Shown here: positions 38,112 to 47,277 of the stretch, one piece after another
Layout of the letters: each line of letters opens with the position of its first letter
Position numbering within the stretch: position 1 is the first letter of the stretch
Assembly: GCA_046349775.1 (NCBI GenBank)
Contig: JAXMBS010000032.1
Coordinates: 1-62,266, forward strand
Direction of reading: 5' to 3'
DNA from: JAEUIG01 sp046349775
GTDB lineage: Bacteria; Planctomycetota; Planctomycetia; Planctomycetales; Planctomycetaceae
Length of the DNA stretch: 62,266 nt
Notes under the pieces: generated by a model
What the model saw: the letters and a program-made list of their open reading frames with translations, nothing else
The model's database searches: none
Told to the model about the DNA's origin: nothing
Position numbers and translations under genes: made by a program

Positions 38112-38852
38112 TCACGGCGCCTCTGTCGGTGCCCGGGTGTTTGAGCAGAACGGGCACGTCACGGCCGCCTGGTCCCCTGGAAGATTTAGGACACCCGCGC
38201 CGCGCGCCACCGTCACGACCCCGGTCAACACGACGCACCACGCGGCCACGTACATCATTCGCCGCCGCTGCACGAGCGTCAACATCGAAGCCGTCGCGCC
38301 GGTCAGCACCATGAGCGGGAGCGTGCCGAGCCCGAACACTCCCATGATCAGCATGCCGTTTGCAAAGTTGCCGGAAGTGGCGGCCAGCGACAGAAAGGCA
38401 TACACCAGTCCGCACGGAATCAGCGACGTCAGCAACCCGGCGGCGAAGGCGTTCTGGGCGCCGGGTCTCCTGAGGATGCTCGACATCAGCGGGACCATCG
38501 TGCACTGCAGTGGCGCGCGAGTGGCGCTGGTTCGCCGCCACCTTCGCAAGTCAAATCCTGCCGCCGCCAAGCCTTCGACGATCAGGAACAGTCCGGCCAA
38601 CATGCACAGCAAGGCGGGAACATTCATCCACGGTCCCAGCTTCTGCTCCAGCCGCAAACCGATTTGTCCGGCCGCCGCCCCGAGCACGCAGTACGTCACG
38701 ATTCGCCCGCCGCTATAGGCGAGCTGTGCTCCCAGATTGCGGCGCCAGTCGCGATGCGCCACGCCAATCATAACGGCAAATCCTCCGCACATCCCGATGC
38801 AGTGCGAGGACCCCAACAGCCCGCCCAGGAATACCAGCGGCAGCTCCATCAT
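38112..38852 (-). CDS. Sulfite exporter TauE/SafE-like membrane protein (cbb3-associated)
   Basis: 246 aa, about six helices. The start MMELPLVFLGGLLGSSHCIGMCGGF carries the HCxGMCGG motif of the cytochrome-oxidase-associated TauE/SafE group (ccoG/ccoI-linked 'urease accessory UreH-like' proteins), thought to move copper or help heme-copper oxidase assembly. LLTSLIPCGLVYAFL is the matching second motif, and CPFC lies near the C-terminus. The ATG at 38852 overlaps the ccoI stop (ATGA), so the genes are coupled. Confidence 0.83.
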   Translation of the reverse strand: MMELPLVFLGGLLGSSHCIGMCGGFAVMIGVAHRDWRRNLGAQLAYSGGRIVTYCVLGAAAGQIGLRLEQKLGPWMNVPALLCMLAGLFLIVEGLAAAGFDLRRWRRTSATRAPLQCTMVPLMSSILRRPGAQNAFAAGLLTSLIPCGLVYAFLSLAATSGNFANGMLIMGVFGLGTLPLMVLTGATASMLTLVQRRRMMYVAAWCVVLTGVVTVARGAGVLNLPGDQAAVTCPFCSNTRAPTEAP

Positions 38853-41059
38853 CGGACGGCCTCCGCCGACAAATCCGAAACTCGAATCTCGAAATCCGAA
38901 ACAGGTGAATCCTTCGGATTTCGGCTTTCGGATTTCGGATTTGCGTCCCACTGGCGGAGCCGCAGCGAATTGGCGGTGACCGCCAGACTGCTGAGCACCA
39001 TCAGCAATGCTGCCACGGAGGGGTGCAGCCATCCCGCGGCCGCAAGAACGACGCCGACCGCGTTGTAGCCAAACGCCCATGCGATATTGCGCCGCACGGT
39101 GCCAACGGTGGCGCGCGCCAGGCCGAGTGCCCACGGCAGCCGGTCAAGGTCGTTGGAGAGCAGGCAGACGTCGGCGTGGTCGCGCGTGAGATCGGCGCCG
39201 CAGCCCATCGCGATTCCGACGTTGGCGGCGGACATCGCCGCTGCGTCATTGACGCCGTCGCCGACCATCGCCGTGGGGCCGTGCGATTCGATCATGCGCG
39301 CCACGGCAGCGACTTTGCCTTCCGGCAGGAGTTCAGCCTCGACGGGAATCTGCAGCAATCGTTCCAGCGCCTGTCCCCGACCGGCATGATCCCCGGTCAG
39401 CACGCGTGAGGCGACGCCCGCCTCGTGAAGCGCCGCAATGGCGGCCGTGGCCTCGGCCCGAAGCTCCTCGCGGAAGACAAACACTCCCCGCACGACGCCG
39501 TCCCAGCCGATCAGCGTCAACGGCTGACCATCGGAGAGCGACTCAAAAATCATTGGCCGCAGGGCCGTGGGGATCGTCCACCCGGTTTCCGTGACCAGGA
39601 ATCGATAACTGCCCAGCCGTGTCGGTTGCTGTTCGCCGCGCCAGACGCCGCTGACTCCGCGTCCAGCGACGACGGTAACGGTCTTCTCCAGCGGCGTTGT
39701 TTCGGCGACCGATTCGGCGACGCCGCGAATGGCGCGCCCGAGCGGATGATTCGTGCAGCCTGCCAGCGCGGAGGCGCGGGCGAGCATCTCATCGCGACGA
39801 GCGGTAGACTCGCTGCCAATTCGGCTGACGGCGATCGCCCCGTTCGTCAGCGTGCCGGTCTTGTCGAAGCAAACGGCCTGGAGGTCTGCAAGTCGCTCGA
39901 CGGCGTCCCCGCTGCGGAACAGCACCGACTGTTCTGCGGCCCGGCCGAGGGCCACCCAGACCGCCAGCGGCGTCGCGATGCCGAGGGCACAGGGGCAGGC
40001 GATCAGGACGACGGCGAGTGCTGACAGCAAACCGCCGCCCACGTCGCCGTTCAGTGCACGGAACGCGAACGACGCCGTCGCGATCATGGCGATGACCGGC
40101 AGGAACCATTGCGATATCCGGTCGGCCAGACGCTGATGGGCTCCTTTTCGAAGCCGCGCCTCTTGCAGTGCTGCCACCAGTCGCTGCAGCGTTCCGGCGC
40201 GCGGGCCGGCCGTGATGCGCATCCGCATGCAGCCGTCGATATTGAGCGTGCCGCCCAGCACCGCATCATCCAGTCCTTTGACTTGCGGCCAGCTCTCGCC
40301 GGTGAAGAGCTGCTCATCGACGCTGGTCGCGCCGGCCACGATGACGCCGTCCGTGGGGACGCGCTCCCCCGGCCGAACTTCCAGGTCGTCGCCGGGCTGC
40401 ACCTCTTCAATTGGCACGTCGACTGCAGCACCCCGGCGTAACGCATGGACGGTCTGCGGTATCAGTCGTTCGAGCCGATCGAGCGCTGCCGTCGCGTGAT
40501 GGCGGCCGGCAGCTTCGAACCAGCGCCCCAGCGTCACAAAGACCAGGATCATGCACGCGGTCTCGAAGTAGACGTCGCCGGCGTTGCGCGCCACCGACAC
40601 CAGCGAGTAAACGAATGCGGCGAGCACACCTGTCATGAGCAGCAGGTCGGACGTCGGTATGCCGTTTCGCAGGTGATGCAGTGCGCTGTCGACGATGGGC
40701 CCGCCCAGCAGCACCAGCACCGGGAGGGCGAACAGCAGCGCCAAGTACCGCAGAACCGAGACAAACGTGGCTGCCGCCGGATGAGCCGCGTCGACGCCAT
40801 AAACGTCGTACGACCAGAGCGCGAAGGTGAAGACCATCACGCTCATTGAAAAGAACAGGCCGAGTACGAGCCGCAACTGCATGGTCTGCGGCGCCCCGGT
40901 GCCCGACCTTTCCGCCTGAATGGCGGCCGCAATCCGGCAACCGACGCAGCAATACTGAGGTCCGGGGGCGCCGGCCGGTTCGGCCGATGGCCATAGCGCT
41001 CGCGGCAGCGGCAGGCCGCAATGATCGCACGTCGCCGACAGGCCACCCGGAGGAGTCAT
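38849..41059 (-). CDS. ccoI: Copper-translocating P-type ATPase, CcoI/FixI-like
   Basis: 736-aa P1B ATPase that supplies copper for cbb3 oxidase assembly. The N-terminal Cys-rich segment (CDHCGLPLP, QYCCVGCRIAAAI) is typical of CcoI. Then come the actuator TGES motif (LFTGESWPQVKG), the ion-site ACPCALGIATPL, the phosphorylation site DKTGTLTN, and the hinge GDGVNDAAAM. The last ~25 residues (NPKSESRNPKD and on) are encoded by a repeat element and are not family sequence. Start ATG 41059 after AGGAG, overlapping the previous gene by ATGA. Confidence 0.93.
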   Translation of the reverse strand: MTPPGGLSATCDHCGLPLPRALWPSAEPAGAPGPQYCCVGCRIAAAIQAERSGTGAPQTMQLRLVLGLFFSMSVMVFTFALWSYDVYGVDAAHPAAATFVSVLRYLALLFALPVLVLLGGPIVDSALHHLRNGIPTSDLLLMTGVLAAFVYSLVSVARNAGDVYFETACMILVFVTLGRWFEAAGRHHATAALDRLERLIPQTVHALRRGAAVDVPIEEVQPGDDLEVRPGERVPTDGVIVAGATSVDEQLFTGESWPQVKGLDDAVLGGTLNIDGCMRMRITAGPRAGTLQRLVAALQEARLRKGAHQRLADRISQWFLPVIAMIATASFAFRALNGDVGGGLLSALAVVLIACPCALGIATPLAVWVALGRAAEQSVLFRSGDAVERLADLQAVCFDKTGTLTNGAIAVSRIGSESTARRDEMLARASALAGCTNHPLGRAIRGVAESVAETTPLEKTVTVVAGRGVSGVWRGEQQPTRLGSYRFLVTETGWTIPTALRPMIFESLSDGQPLTLIGWDGVVRGVFVFREELRAEATAAIAALHEAGVASRVLTGDHAGRGQALERLLQIPVEAELLPEGKVAAVARMIESHGPTAMVGDGVNDAAAMSAANVGIAMGCGADLTRDHADVCLLSNDLDRLPWALGLARATVGTVRRNIAWAFGYNAVGVVLAAAGWLHPSVAALLMVLSSLAVTANSLRLRQWDANPKSESRNPKDSPVSDFEIRVSDLSAEAVR
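38871..38942. repeat. Imperfect inverted repeat of the AATCCGAAA type, inside ccoI
   Basis: Left arm 38871-38902 (AATCCGAAACTCGAATCTCG and on) and right arm 38913-38942 (TTCGGATTTCGGCTTTCGG and on) are reverse complements with few mismatches. The unit AATCCGAAA is reiterated. It supplies the 3' end of the ccoI reading frame, about 20 nt before its stop. Confidence 0.75.
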
Positions 41060-41235
41060 GGGGCTTTGAGCAACAACTCGGACTGGATCGCGGGCAGGAA
41101 GTACTTGATCCCGTAGTAGATCACGAAGATCCAGAACAGCAGCCACATGCCGCGTACGTACCACGGAATCACGCTGCTGGTGTAGCTGTGATGCCGTTCT
41201 TCGGCTTCGATCGTCGATTCGTTTTGCGTGGACAT
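41056..41235 (-). CDS. Single-helix protein in the cbb3 operon
   Basis: 59 aa from the ATG at 41235 (MSTQNESTIEAEERHHSYTS), with one membrane helix, YVRGMWLLFWIFVIYYGIKY, and a short C-terminus. The size and position recall small cbb3 subunits or assembly peptides (CcoQ/CcoS/CcoH types), but it matches none by motif. It ends in TGA overlapping the ccoI start. Confidence 0.7.
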   Translation of the reverse strand: MSTQNESTIEAEERHHSYTSSVIPWYVRGMWLLFWIFVIYYGIKYFLPAIQSELLLKAP

Positions 41236-41242
41236 AAGTGAT

Positions 41243-41623
41243 TCACGAGTTGGATGTACTGCCGGGAATGCGGCCGTCAAGCAGGTCTTCGCGTTCGAGC
41301 ATCGCCCGCTTCGGCAGTTCCACGTCGTGGAACATGCCGCGACCGGCCGCCCACAGCAGCAGGCAGAAGAATCCCAGGCTGGCCAACAGATAATTGAGGA
41401 TCGGTGTCAGCGCGAACACGCCGTCCGGCTCGCCGTTCAGCACGGCGAACAGTTCGATGAATTTGGCGATGAATCCCAGCATGCTGGGGATCAGGATGAG
41501 CAGCGCCAGAACGATCGTGAACACGAACGTCAGCCGCGCATTGCGGCGCTCGGCAACGGAAATGCCGCCGTTTTCCGCCATCGCGGTTGCCGATCCGGAC
41601 TGCTGATTAGCCAGAGTGCTCAT
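41243..41623 (-). CDS. Small membrane protein in the cbb3 operon
   Basis: 126 aa starting MSTLANQQSGSATAMAEN. Two membrane helices (LTFVFTIVLALLILIPSMLG and LNYLLASLGFFCLLLWAAG) and a charged C-terminal tail (RAMLEREDLLDGRIPG). No heme motif. Between ccoO and the 59-aa gene on the same strand, so probably an oxidase accessory subunit. The family is not recognised. Confidence 0.65.
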   Translation of the reverse strand: MSTLANQQSGSATAMAENGGISVAERRNARLTFVFTIVLALLILIPSMLGFIAKFIELFAVLNGEPDGVFALTPILNYLLASLGFFCLLLWAAGRGMFHDVELPKRAMLEREDLLDGRIPGSTSNS

Positions 41624-41806
41624 AGCGATCTCACTGTTCCCGTTAACTGTTCGCTCTTCCTGGACTCCTGCGGGCAGATTCAGAGCCGGCGCGGGCAAGG
41701 CTCCCGCCGAGTCGGTGTGTCAGGAGTGCCCTTTCTGCATCACGGATCTCCCGACCGGTCGGGATCGCCCTCCCCTGACGCCAACCTTGAACTTTGGAAA
41801 CCACCG

Positions 41807-42502
41807 CTACGGGTTGTTCGCTGCGGACAACTCGGCGTCTTTGAGCGGCAGTTGTGAGTAGTCCTCGTAGTACGGATAACTCTCCAGCCACGAGCCAAGC
41901 CATTGGACGTACGTGATGAGGGCGAGCCCGCGCTCGTTCGGCTTGTCGGAGCTGCCGTCGAACAGCCACGGATACTGCGGCATTGGTGACGTGGGAGACA
42001 GATCGGTGGGCCGGAAGAAGTGCACGGTGTGCCAGTCGTTGGACCGGCGGCCCCCTTCACGACACAGGTCGGGACCGACGCGCCGGGTGCCAAACAGCAC
42101 CGGACGTTGCAGTTCGTTCTGGTACTCCCACGACTCCGAGACCGGTCCGAATCGGCGGTCTTCATTGGAGACCGGCCGCACAAACTGGCTGTGGCAGTGC
42201 CAGCACCCTTCGCCGACGTAGACTTTATGCCCGAGCCGCAGGGCGTCCGCGCACTTCTCGCTGAACCACGCGTTGGCCTCTTCGCCCGCAGGCGGATCGC
42301 CGTACGCTTTGCGAAACGCGGCCGGGTACCGTTGGGCCAGATCCTCGAACTGGTACCGCAGATTGCCGTTCACCAGTTCCGCGACCGGTTTCTCAGGAAT
42401 GTCGCGGTACATGAGGTACGGGACGACGGCATTCGACAGAAACGCAAACGCGAAAAAGGCGAGGCCTGCGACGAAGAACACGCCGGATTTGGTTTCAAAC
42501 AT
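41807..42502 (-). CDS. ccoO: cbb3-type cytochrome c oxidase subunit II, CcoO
   Basis: 231-aa membrane-anchored monoheme cytochrome c. An N-terminal helix, VFFVAGLAFFAFAFLSNAVV, then GEGCWHCHSQFVRPV with the CxxCH heme site, and later FGTRRVGPDLCREGGRRSND and SPTSPMPQYPWLF supplying the axial Met region. Passes electrons to CcoN. It follows ccoN with a hairpin element between them. Confidence 0.94.
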   Translation of the reverse strand: MFETKSGVFFVAGLAFFAFAFLSNAVVPYLMYRDIPEKPVAELVNGNLRYQFEDLAQRYPAAFRKAYGDPPAGEEANAWFSEKCADALRLGHKVYVGEGCWHCHSQFVRPVSNEDRRFGPVSESWEYQNELQRPVLFGTRRVGPDLCREGGRRSNDWHTVHFFRPTDLSPTSPMPQYPWLFDGSSDKPNERGLALITYVQWLGSWLESYPYYEDYSQLPLKDAELSAANNP

Positions 42503-42531
42503 AAGACAAGTCTTGTTGCGCTTGGATGAGC

Positions 42532-42648
42532 AGAAAAGACTTACAGAAAGTCACGAAGGGCACGAAGTGTAGATACGTTGCAATGCACCTTGGCCCGCAA
42601 CATTCTTCTTCGTGATCTTTGTGATCTTCTGTAGGTCTCCTTTTTCTT
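42532..42648. repeat. Stop-proximal inverted-repeat element 5 (between ccoN and ccoO)
   Basis: On the minus strand it starts about 7 nt after the ccoN stop. Arms at 42606-42648 and 42532-42570 (GACTTACAGAAAGTCACGAA and its near-complement) fold into a long hairpin with a 35-nt loop. Reiterated CACGAAG/CACAAAG units, as in elements 1-4. Confidence 0.75.
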
Positions 42649-42655
42649 CAATGAA

Positions 42656-44056
42656 TCAAGTGGCGGCTACACCAACTTGTTTCGACAACTGCCAGGTCTT
42701 GTACAGGTTGTAGATGAACGCCAGTTGTCCGCCGGTGATGGCCAGTCCCGCCACCACCCGCGTGGCCCAGAAGGGTTGCGAGACGGCGATTGACGACTCC
42801 CACGGCTGCAGCGCCGCCCAGGACCAGCCCTGAAACAGTCCGCCGAGGATCAGGTCGCCCGCCATGACCAGCATGCCGACTGTCGACAGCCAGTAATGCC
42901 ACTCCGACAGCTTTCGGCTGTACCAGTCGACTCCCAGCAGCCGCGGGAACAGATACGTCATCATTCCCAGCAGCCACATGCTGAACACGCCGAACATCAC
43001 CAGGTGTGCGTGTCCGACAACCCAGTCGGTGAAGTGGATCAGCGCCTGGAAGGTCAGCGTCACCTGCAGCGCGCATTGGAAGCACGTGAGGAAGTAATAC
43101 ACCATCCCGGTATAGAACCACCGCAGCGGCAGGTTGCCGACGATCGCATATCCGTTGCCCCACAGCGTGCCGAAGAAGTTGATGATGACGGTGGCGACGA
43201 CCAGCTCGACGGCGATGGTCGAGATCACGGCCCCGTATTGCAGGAACATGGGAATTGGCGTGTACAGGAAATGGTGGATTCCCTGTAGCGGATAGAAGAA
43301 CGCCAGGCCCCAGAAGCCGACCAGCGACATGCCGTGGCTCCAGATCGGTTTGTGCAGAAGGATCGGGACGAAGTAGTACATCATGCCCCAGCCCAGGGGG
43401 GTGACGAACAGGCCGACCAGGTCGTGGATGAACAATCCGCCGACCGCCCCGGCGCTGGTGCCGGTAACGAAGTATTGCGGCACGAAATTGCCCATCGCGT
43501 AGGTCAGAAACGTCCAGACGAACGCCGCGAGGAAATACCACAGCGTGACGTACATCGGACCCGTGTTCCGCATGATCGGCGCGAGAAAGTTGATCGCCAC
43601 CAGCAGCAGCCCCAGTTGGGCGACGGGATCGATCCAGACCGGCGTCTCGCCCCATTCGAGGGCCTGCGCCTCGCCGAACATCAGCCCGCCGGCCGTCGAC
43701 AGCACCACGACCTGCCAGGCGCCGAAGATCAGCCAACTGAGCCGGCGGTCAAACACCGGCCGCAGCGTCAGTCGTGGAACGGCCCAGTGCAGCGCGCCGA
43801 GAAACGCGTTGGCTATGAAGCCGTAGGCGATGGCGTTGGTGTGGATCATGCGCCAACGGCCGGGCGAGAACAGCTCGATCCCCTGCAGCGGGTTGTGCTG
43901 GATGAGCTGGAACGCCATCAGGAAGCCGCCGGCCAGCGAGACCAGCATGTAGGTCAGCGCGGCCAGGAAGTACGCCACAATGACCGGCCGGTCGACGAGC
44001 CGTTCATCGCCGAGGGTGGCGGGTGCCGGTGGTGAGATCGCGGAAGCTGCACTCAT
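42656..44056 (-). CDS. ccoN: cbb3-type cytochrome c oxidase subunit I, CcoN
   Basis: 466-aa heme-copper oxidase catalytic subunit with 12 or so helices. Heme and copper ligands are visible: RMIHTNAIAYGFIANAFLG (heme b His), LFIHDLVGLFV (CuB His region), GIHHFLYTPIP (CuB His pair) and VVGHAHLVMFGVFS (heme b and b3 His). The lack of the A-type Tyr-His helix motif and the short length fit cbb3. Reduces O2 at the membrane with high affinity. No separate triheme/diheme FixP gene in classical order; a diheme cytochrome c lies upstream. Confidence 0.95.
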   Translation of the reverse strand: MSAASAISPPAPATLGDERLVDRPVIVAYFLAALTYMLVSLAGGFLMAFQLIQHNPLQGIELFSPGRWRMIHTNAIAYGFIANAFLGALHWAVPRLTLRPVFDRRLSWLIFGAWQVVVLSTAGGLMFGEAQALEWGETPVWIDPVAQLGLLLVAINFLAPIMRNTGPMYVTLWYFLAAFVWTFLTYAMGNFVPQYFVTGTSAGAVGGLFIHDLVGLFVTPLGWGMMYYFVPILLHKPIWSHGMSLVGFWGLAFFYPLQGIHHFLYTPIPMFLQYGAVISTIAVELVVATVIINFFGTLWGNGYAIVGNLPLRWFYTGMVYYFLTCFQCALQVTLTFQALIHFTDWVVGHAHLVMFGVFSMWLLGMMTYLFPRLLGVDWYSRKLSEWHYWLSTVGMLVMAGDLILGGLFQGWSWAALQPWESSIAVSQPFWATRVVAGLAITGGQLAFIYNLYKTWQLSKQVGVAAT

Positions 44057-44112
44057 GTTGATCGTTCAGTTCGTGGTCCGGTGTGGCGTCGGTCGTTGCC
44101 GAGCGCGGCGGT

Positions 44113-44757
44113 TCAGGAGGACGTGTGCGAACGTGCCTGGTAGGGGACAAATCGCCCCAGCGGATACAGCAGCGCCAGTGTCCAGCCGAAAATGAGATGC
44201 GTCCCGGCGGCGACCCACGGCGGCAGGATGGCGGGATCGGTGATCCAGTTCCCTTCAAACAGCGCGGGCTGCAACCAGGAGAGAATGCCGTAGAAGTTGA
44301 CGACCCACAGCAGCAGCGACAGCACTGTCGCCAGGATCATCCGCTTCTTGAGGCCTTCGCCCGCGAATTTCGCCAGTGCGACGAAGAACGGTACGCCGAG
44401 CACGACCCCCGTCGCGATGTACAGGCAACACCCCAGGAGCAGAATCAGCGAGCCATGCTGTGGGCCAAGTTCGAGGGCTCGCGCTCCCAGGGGGAACGTG
44501 AGATAGACGCGAATCAATTCCATCGGATCCTTGCCGGCCAGCGGCGCGCCGACGATGTTCAGCACCAGGCTGGCGATCGCAGCGATGCCGCCGAGCATGA
44601 AGCCGGAGTTCGCATAGTAGGCGCCGTAGAAACCCTGCGGCGGCCATTGCCCCGGCGCTGTCCCCGGTGACTCGGCGGCGCGAATCTCGGCTTCCAGTTG
44701 CGCGACCTGAGCCCGCAGATCGGCCAGTGCCTGCCGCTTGGATTGCAGTGTGTCCAC
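44113..44757 (-). CDS. Membrane protein with N-terminal coiled coil, cbb3 operon
   Basis: 214 aa from the GTG at 44757, after GAGGTG. A short coiled coil (LQSKRQALADLRAQVAQLEA) precedes about five helices (for example GGIAAIASLVLNIVGAPLAG and HGSLILLLGCCLYIATGVVL). The position between the cytochrome c and ccoN suggests an oxidase-associated subunit. No known domain. Confidence that it is a gene is high; function unknown. Confidence 0.75.
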   Translation of the reverse strand: MDTLQSKRQALADLRAQVAQLEAEIRAAESPGTAPGQWPPQGFYGAYYANSGFMLGGIAAIASLVLNIVGAPLAGKDPMELIRVYLTFPLGARALELGPQHGSLILLLGCCLYIATGVVLGVPFFVALAKFAGEGLKKRMILATVLSLLLWVVNFYGILSWLQPALFEGNWITDPAILPPWVAAGTHLIFGWTLALLYPLGRFVPYQARSHTSS

Positions 44758-44796
44758 GGTTTCACCTCGTCCGTTGGGCGATCGCCGCAACGCAGA

Positions 44797-45832
44797 TCAA
44801 TGAGCGTTCGTTGCCGACGACACGTCCGGCAGGTAGGGGCGCAAGTAACCCGGATGCGGGATTTCTCCGTCGCGACGTCGGTCGGTGATGTACAGGACGT
44901 AGGCCACCATGTTCCAGACGGTGTCCGGCTCATCTTTGAGCAGTTGGTCGAAGGCGGGCATCGCGGTCCCGTTGATGCCGCCATAGATCCGGCGGTAGAC
45001 GTCCATCGGGGTTCGGCCGCCGCGGAGCATGCCGGAGGTGAGGTCCGCAGGTCGCGTAATGTTACCCCACGCATCCTGCTTGGTCGGATCCTCCGGCGTC
45101 TGAGCGCGGCCGTCCTCTCCGTGGCACTTTGCACAGCCTTTCTCGAGGAATGCCGTTCGGCCGAGCTGCGCCCGCTCCACGGTGAATTCCGGTTCCGGGG
45201 TCGCCGCGGAAATTACCATCTCCCGTGCTTCCTTCCAGCGACCCAGAACCAGCGTCACCAGGTCCGTTTCCACCGCTTGCGGATCGAGTTCACCGTCGGC
45301 GTCGGCCAGGGCGGCGATCTGCTCTTCCAGTTCGCCTCGATGCGTCAGCACCAGGACATAGTCGACGACGGCCTGAATCTCTTCGTCGGGCAGCAGCTTG
45401 AACGCCGGCATGGCCGTGCCGGCGATCCCGCGACGTACGGTGCGCACCAGGTCGTCGCGCAGCGGCTTGGCGCCGTAACGCGTCGAAGTGAACTTGAAGA
45501 TGCCTTTGCGGTAGTCGCGCGGCCTGGGGTACAGCAGTTTGCCCACGGGGCCCGCGCCATCCCCCGACGTGCCATGGCACTGGGAGCATTGCGCTGATAG
45601 ATGGTCTGACCGGCCAGCAGATGCTTCGCTGGCAGCTTGTCGTCACCGAGGAGTTTTGGCGCGGCGAAGGATCCCGTACTTGCAGTTCCGACCGCGTCGC
45701 CACCTGCAGTTCGCTCGGCGGCGCATCGCCGCCTCGCTGAACCCGAACTCTTCCGGCAGGTTTGCGACATCCAGCCGTGGAAAACAATGTCGTCAGGAAC
45801 AGGCAACATCCGAGAATCCGCAACAAGGCCAC
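44797..45832 (-). CDS. Diheme cytochrome c, lipoprotein, frameshifted 5' part
   Basis: The intact 3' part reads to 44797 and holds GCAKCHGEDGRAQTPEDPTK (second heme) and MPAFDQLLKDEP. Upstream, one missing base near 45593 separates it from CSQCHGTSGDGAGPVGKLL, the first heme site, and another break near 45655 separates that from a lipoprotein signal beginning at GTG 45832 (VALLRILGCCLFLTTLFSTA, lipobox TAGC). About 345 codons in all. Probably the electron donor or CcoP-like partner of the oxidase. First gene of the operon. Confidence 0.83.
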
Positions 45833-46688
45833 TGGACAACTCCCGTCCAATTCGTGTGCACTCCGGGTCCACAGAACCACCCTGGAAATCCCTCTGACCG
45901 CCGCTGACGGCCAAACGCCGAGCGGGTCCGATGCTGCCACGGTCTGCGCCGGCGCTGCCCACAGGCAGCCGCTGCCGGCACAGCAATCGTCGGCCATCAG
46001 CGAACGGTCCGAGTGCGGCGACGCAATGGAACGGCTGCCTGGCAAAGGGGGGCAACTCATTCACCGCGTCAACGCATTGGGGAGCGGTAGCAATGTTGGT
46101 GCCGAAGCGTCGTCGAAGCATGCTCAGAGACCAAAAGCTGTTGCCCCCACACATGCGAACTCTGCTTCGCAACGCGAGTAATTGACATCAGCCGGGCACT
46201 GGCATCGGAGCCGCGGGCCTTGGTTTCTTCCTTTTGGGAGTCGACACCGCACGCTCGAACCTGAAAGGCTGCTGCACGAGGTGTGCGGTCGGGCAACAGC
46301 GTGCCGCAGCAGGTGTGCGGCTATGCACACTTGCACGCCCCATCAGGCGGATTCCAACGCATCGGCTCTGTGACGAGGTCGCGTCGAAAAGTGTGCTTGC
46401 CACAGAACAATGGAGGTCACCGCGCGAGCGCCGGTGCACGCAGCGCGCGGCGCCACGTCAGACCCGCGCGCCGCGTCGCGCAACTGCGTCAGCAGACCCG
46501 TCCGCGTGTCTCGCCCGCAGAGCCGATTCCCGGCATGATTCGGCGATATTTCCGTCCAGTTCGGTGCTTGCGGCCGTTTCAACCAGTTCGGCATCGTGTT
46601 TGCGAGTATTCGCTTCAAACGACCGACATGTTGCGATGTGTGCCCGCCGGCACACGTGAGAAGCCGGGGCCAAAGAAAGGAGGACGCC
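45833..46688. other. Long intergenic region between the oxidase operon and hsp20
   Basis: About 850 nt with no gene I can support; short frames on both strands lack domains and start signals. It must hold the promoters of both divergent units. Near hsp20 it contains the inverted repeat GTGTGCC-CGCC-GGCACAC at 46638-46655, about 35 nt before the hsp20 start, possibly part of a leader RNA fold. Confidence 0.4.
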
Positions 46689-47165
46689 ATGTCCACCACA
46701 TTGCCCACACGGATTTCTCAGGGATTCGCCTCGTTGGGGCGGCGCGACCCGTTTCGCGCGCTGCACGAAGAGGTTGACGATCTGCTCAACCGATTCTCCA
46801 ACGACTTTGATGCGGAATGGCTGATGCGGCCGTTCGCTCCGGCGGCGGACGTGTCAGAAACCGACGGCGCGGTCGAGGTGCGGATCGACGTGCCCGGCAT
46901 GGATCCGAAAGACATCGACGTGCAGGTCTCCAACGGCCTGCTGCATGTCACCGGAGAGCGGAAGGAGGAGCGTGAAGAGAAAGGCAAGACCTGGCACAAG
47001 GTCGAGCGGCGGACAGGGGCCTTCTCACGCACTGTCAGTTTGCCGTGCGAGGTCCAGGACCAAAAGACCAAGGCCGACTACAAGGACGGAGTACTCACAA
47101 TCACTCTGCCGAAGAGCGTCGAGGCCAGGCCGCACAAGGTAAAGGTTGGAGGCAACGGCAAATAG
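46689..47165 (+). CDS. Hsp20/alpha-crystallin small heat-shock protein
   Basis: 158-aa chaperone that holds unfolded proteins. The alpha-crystallin domain runs from about 60 to 150: VEVRIDVPGMDPKDIDVQV, LLHVTGERKEEREEKGKTW, AFSRTVSLPCEVQDQKT, and the family ADYKDGVLTITLPK near the end. The N-terminus (LGRRDPFRALHEEVDDLLNR) is the usual flexible helical part. Start ATG 46689 with an ideal AAAGGAGG 5-6 nt upstream. Confidence 0.95.
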   Translation: MSTTLPTRISQGFASLGRRDPFRALHEEVDDLLNRFSNDFDAEWLMRPFAPAADVSETDGAVEVRIDVPGMDPKDIDVQVSNGLLHVTGERKEEREEKGKTWHKVERRTGAFSRTVSLPCEVQDQKTKADYKDGVLTITLPKSVEARPHKVKVGGNGK

Positions 47166-47239
47166 GCGCCTGCGGTGCCGGCCCCCGATGTCGCGGCTGA
47201 GCAGGCTCATTTCTGAGTGCGGGCATGATCTTCGTGAAG

Positions 47240-47277
47240 CGGTGTCCTGGACCGTTGAACTCAACGGCCCGGGACAC
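47240..47277. repeat. Hairpin between hsp20 and the BON gene
   Basis: GTGTCCTGGACCGTTGA and TCAACGGCCCGGGACAC pair over about 16 of 18 positions with a short loop. No T-run follows, so it is not a simple terminator. It could stabilise or process an hsp20-BON transcript. Confidence 0.5.

Noticed and set aside
46182..46659. Short ORFs in the gap before hsp20
   Set aside because: Overlapping frames on both strands with low-complexity Arg/Ala content and no start signals.
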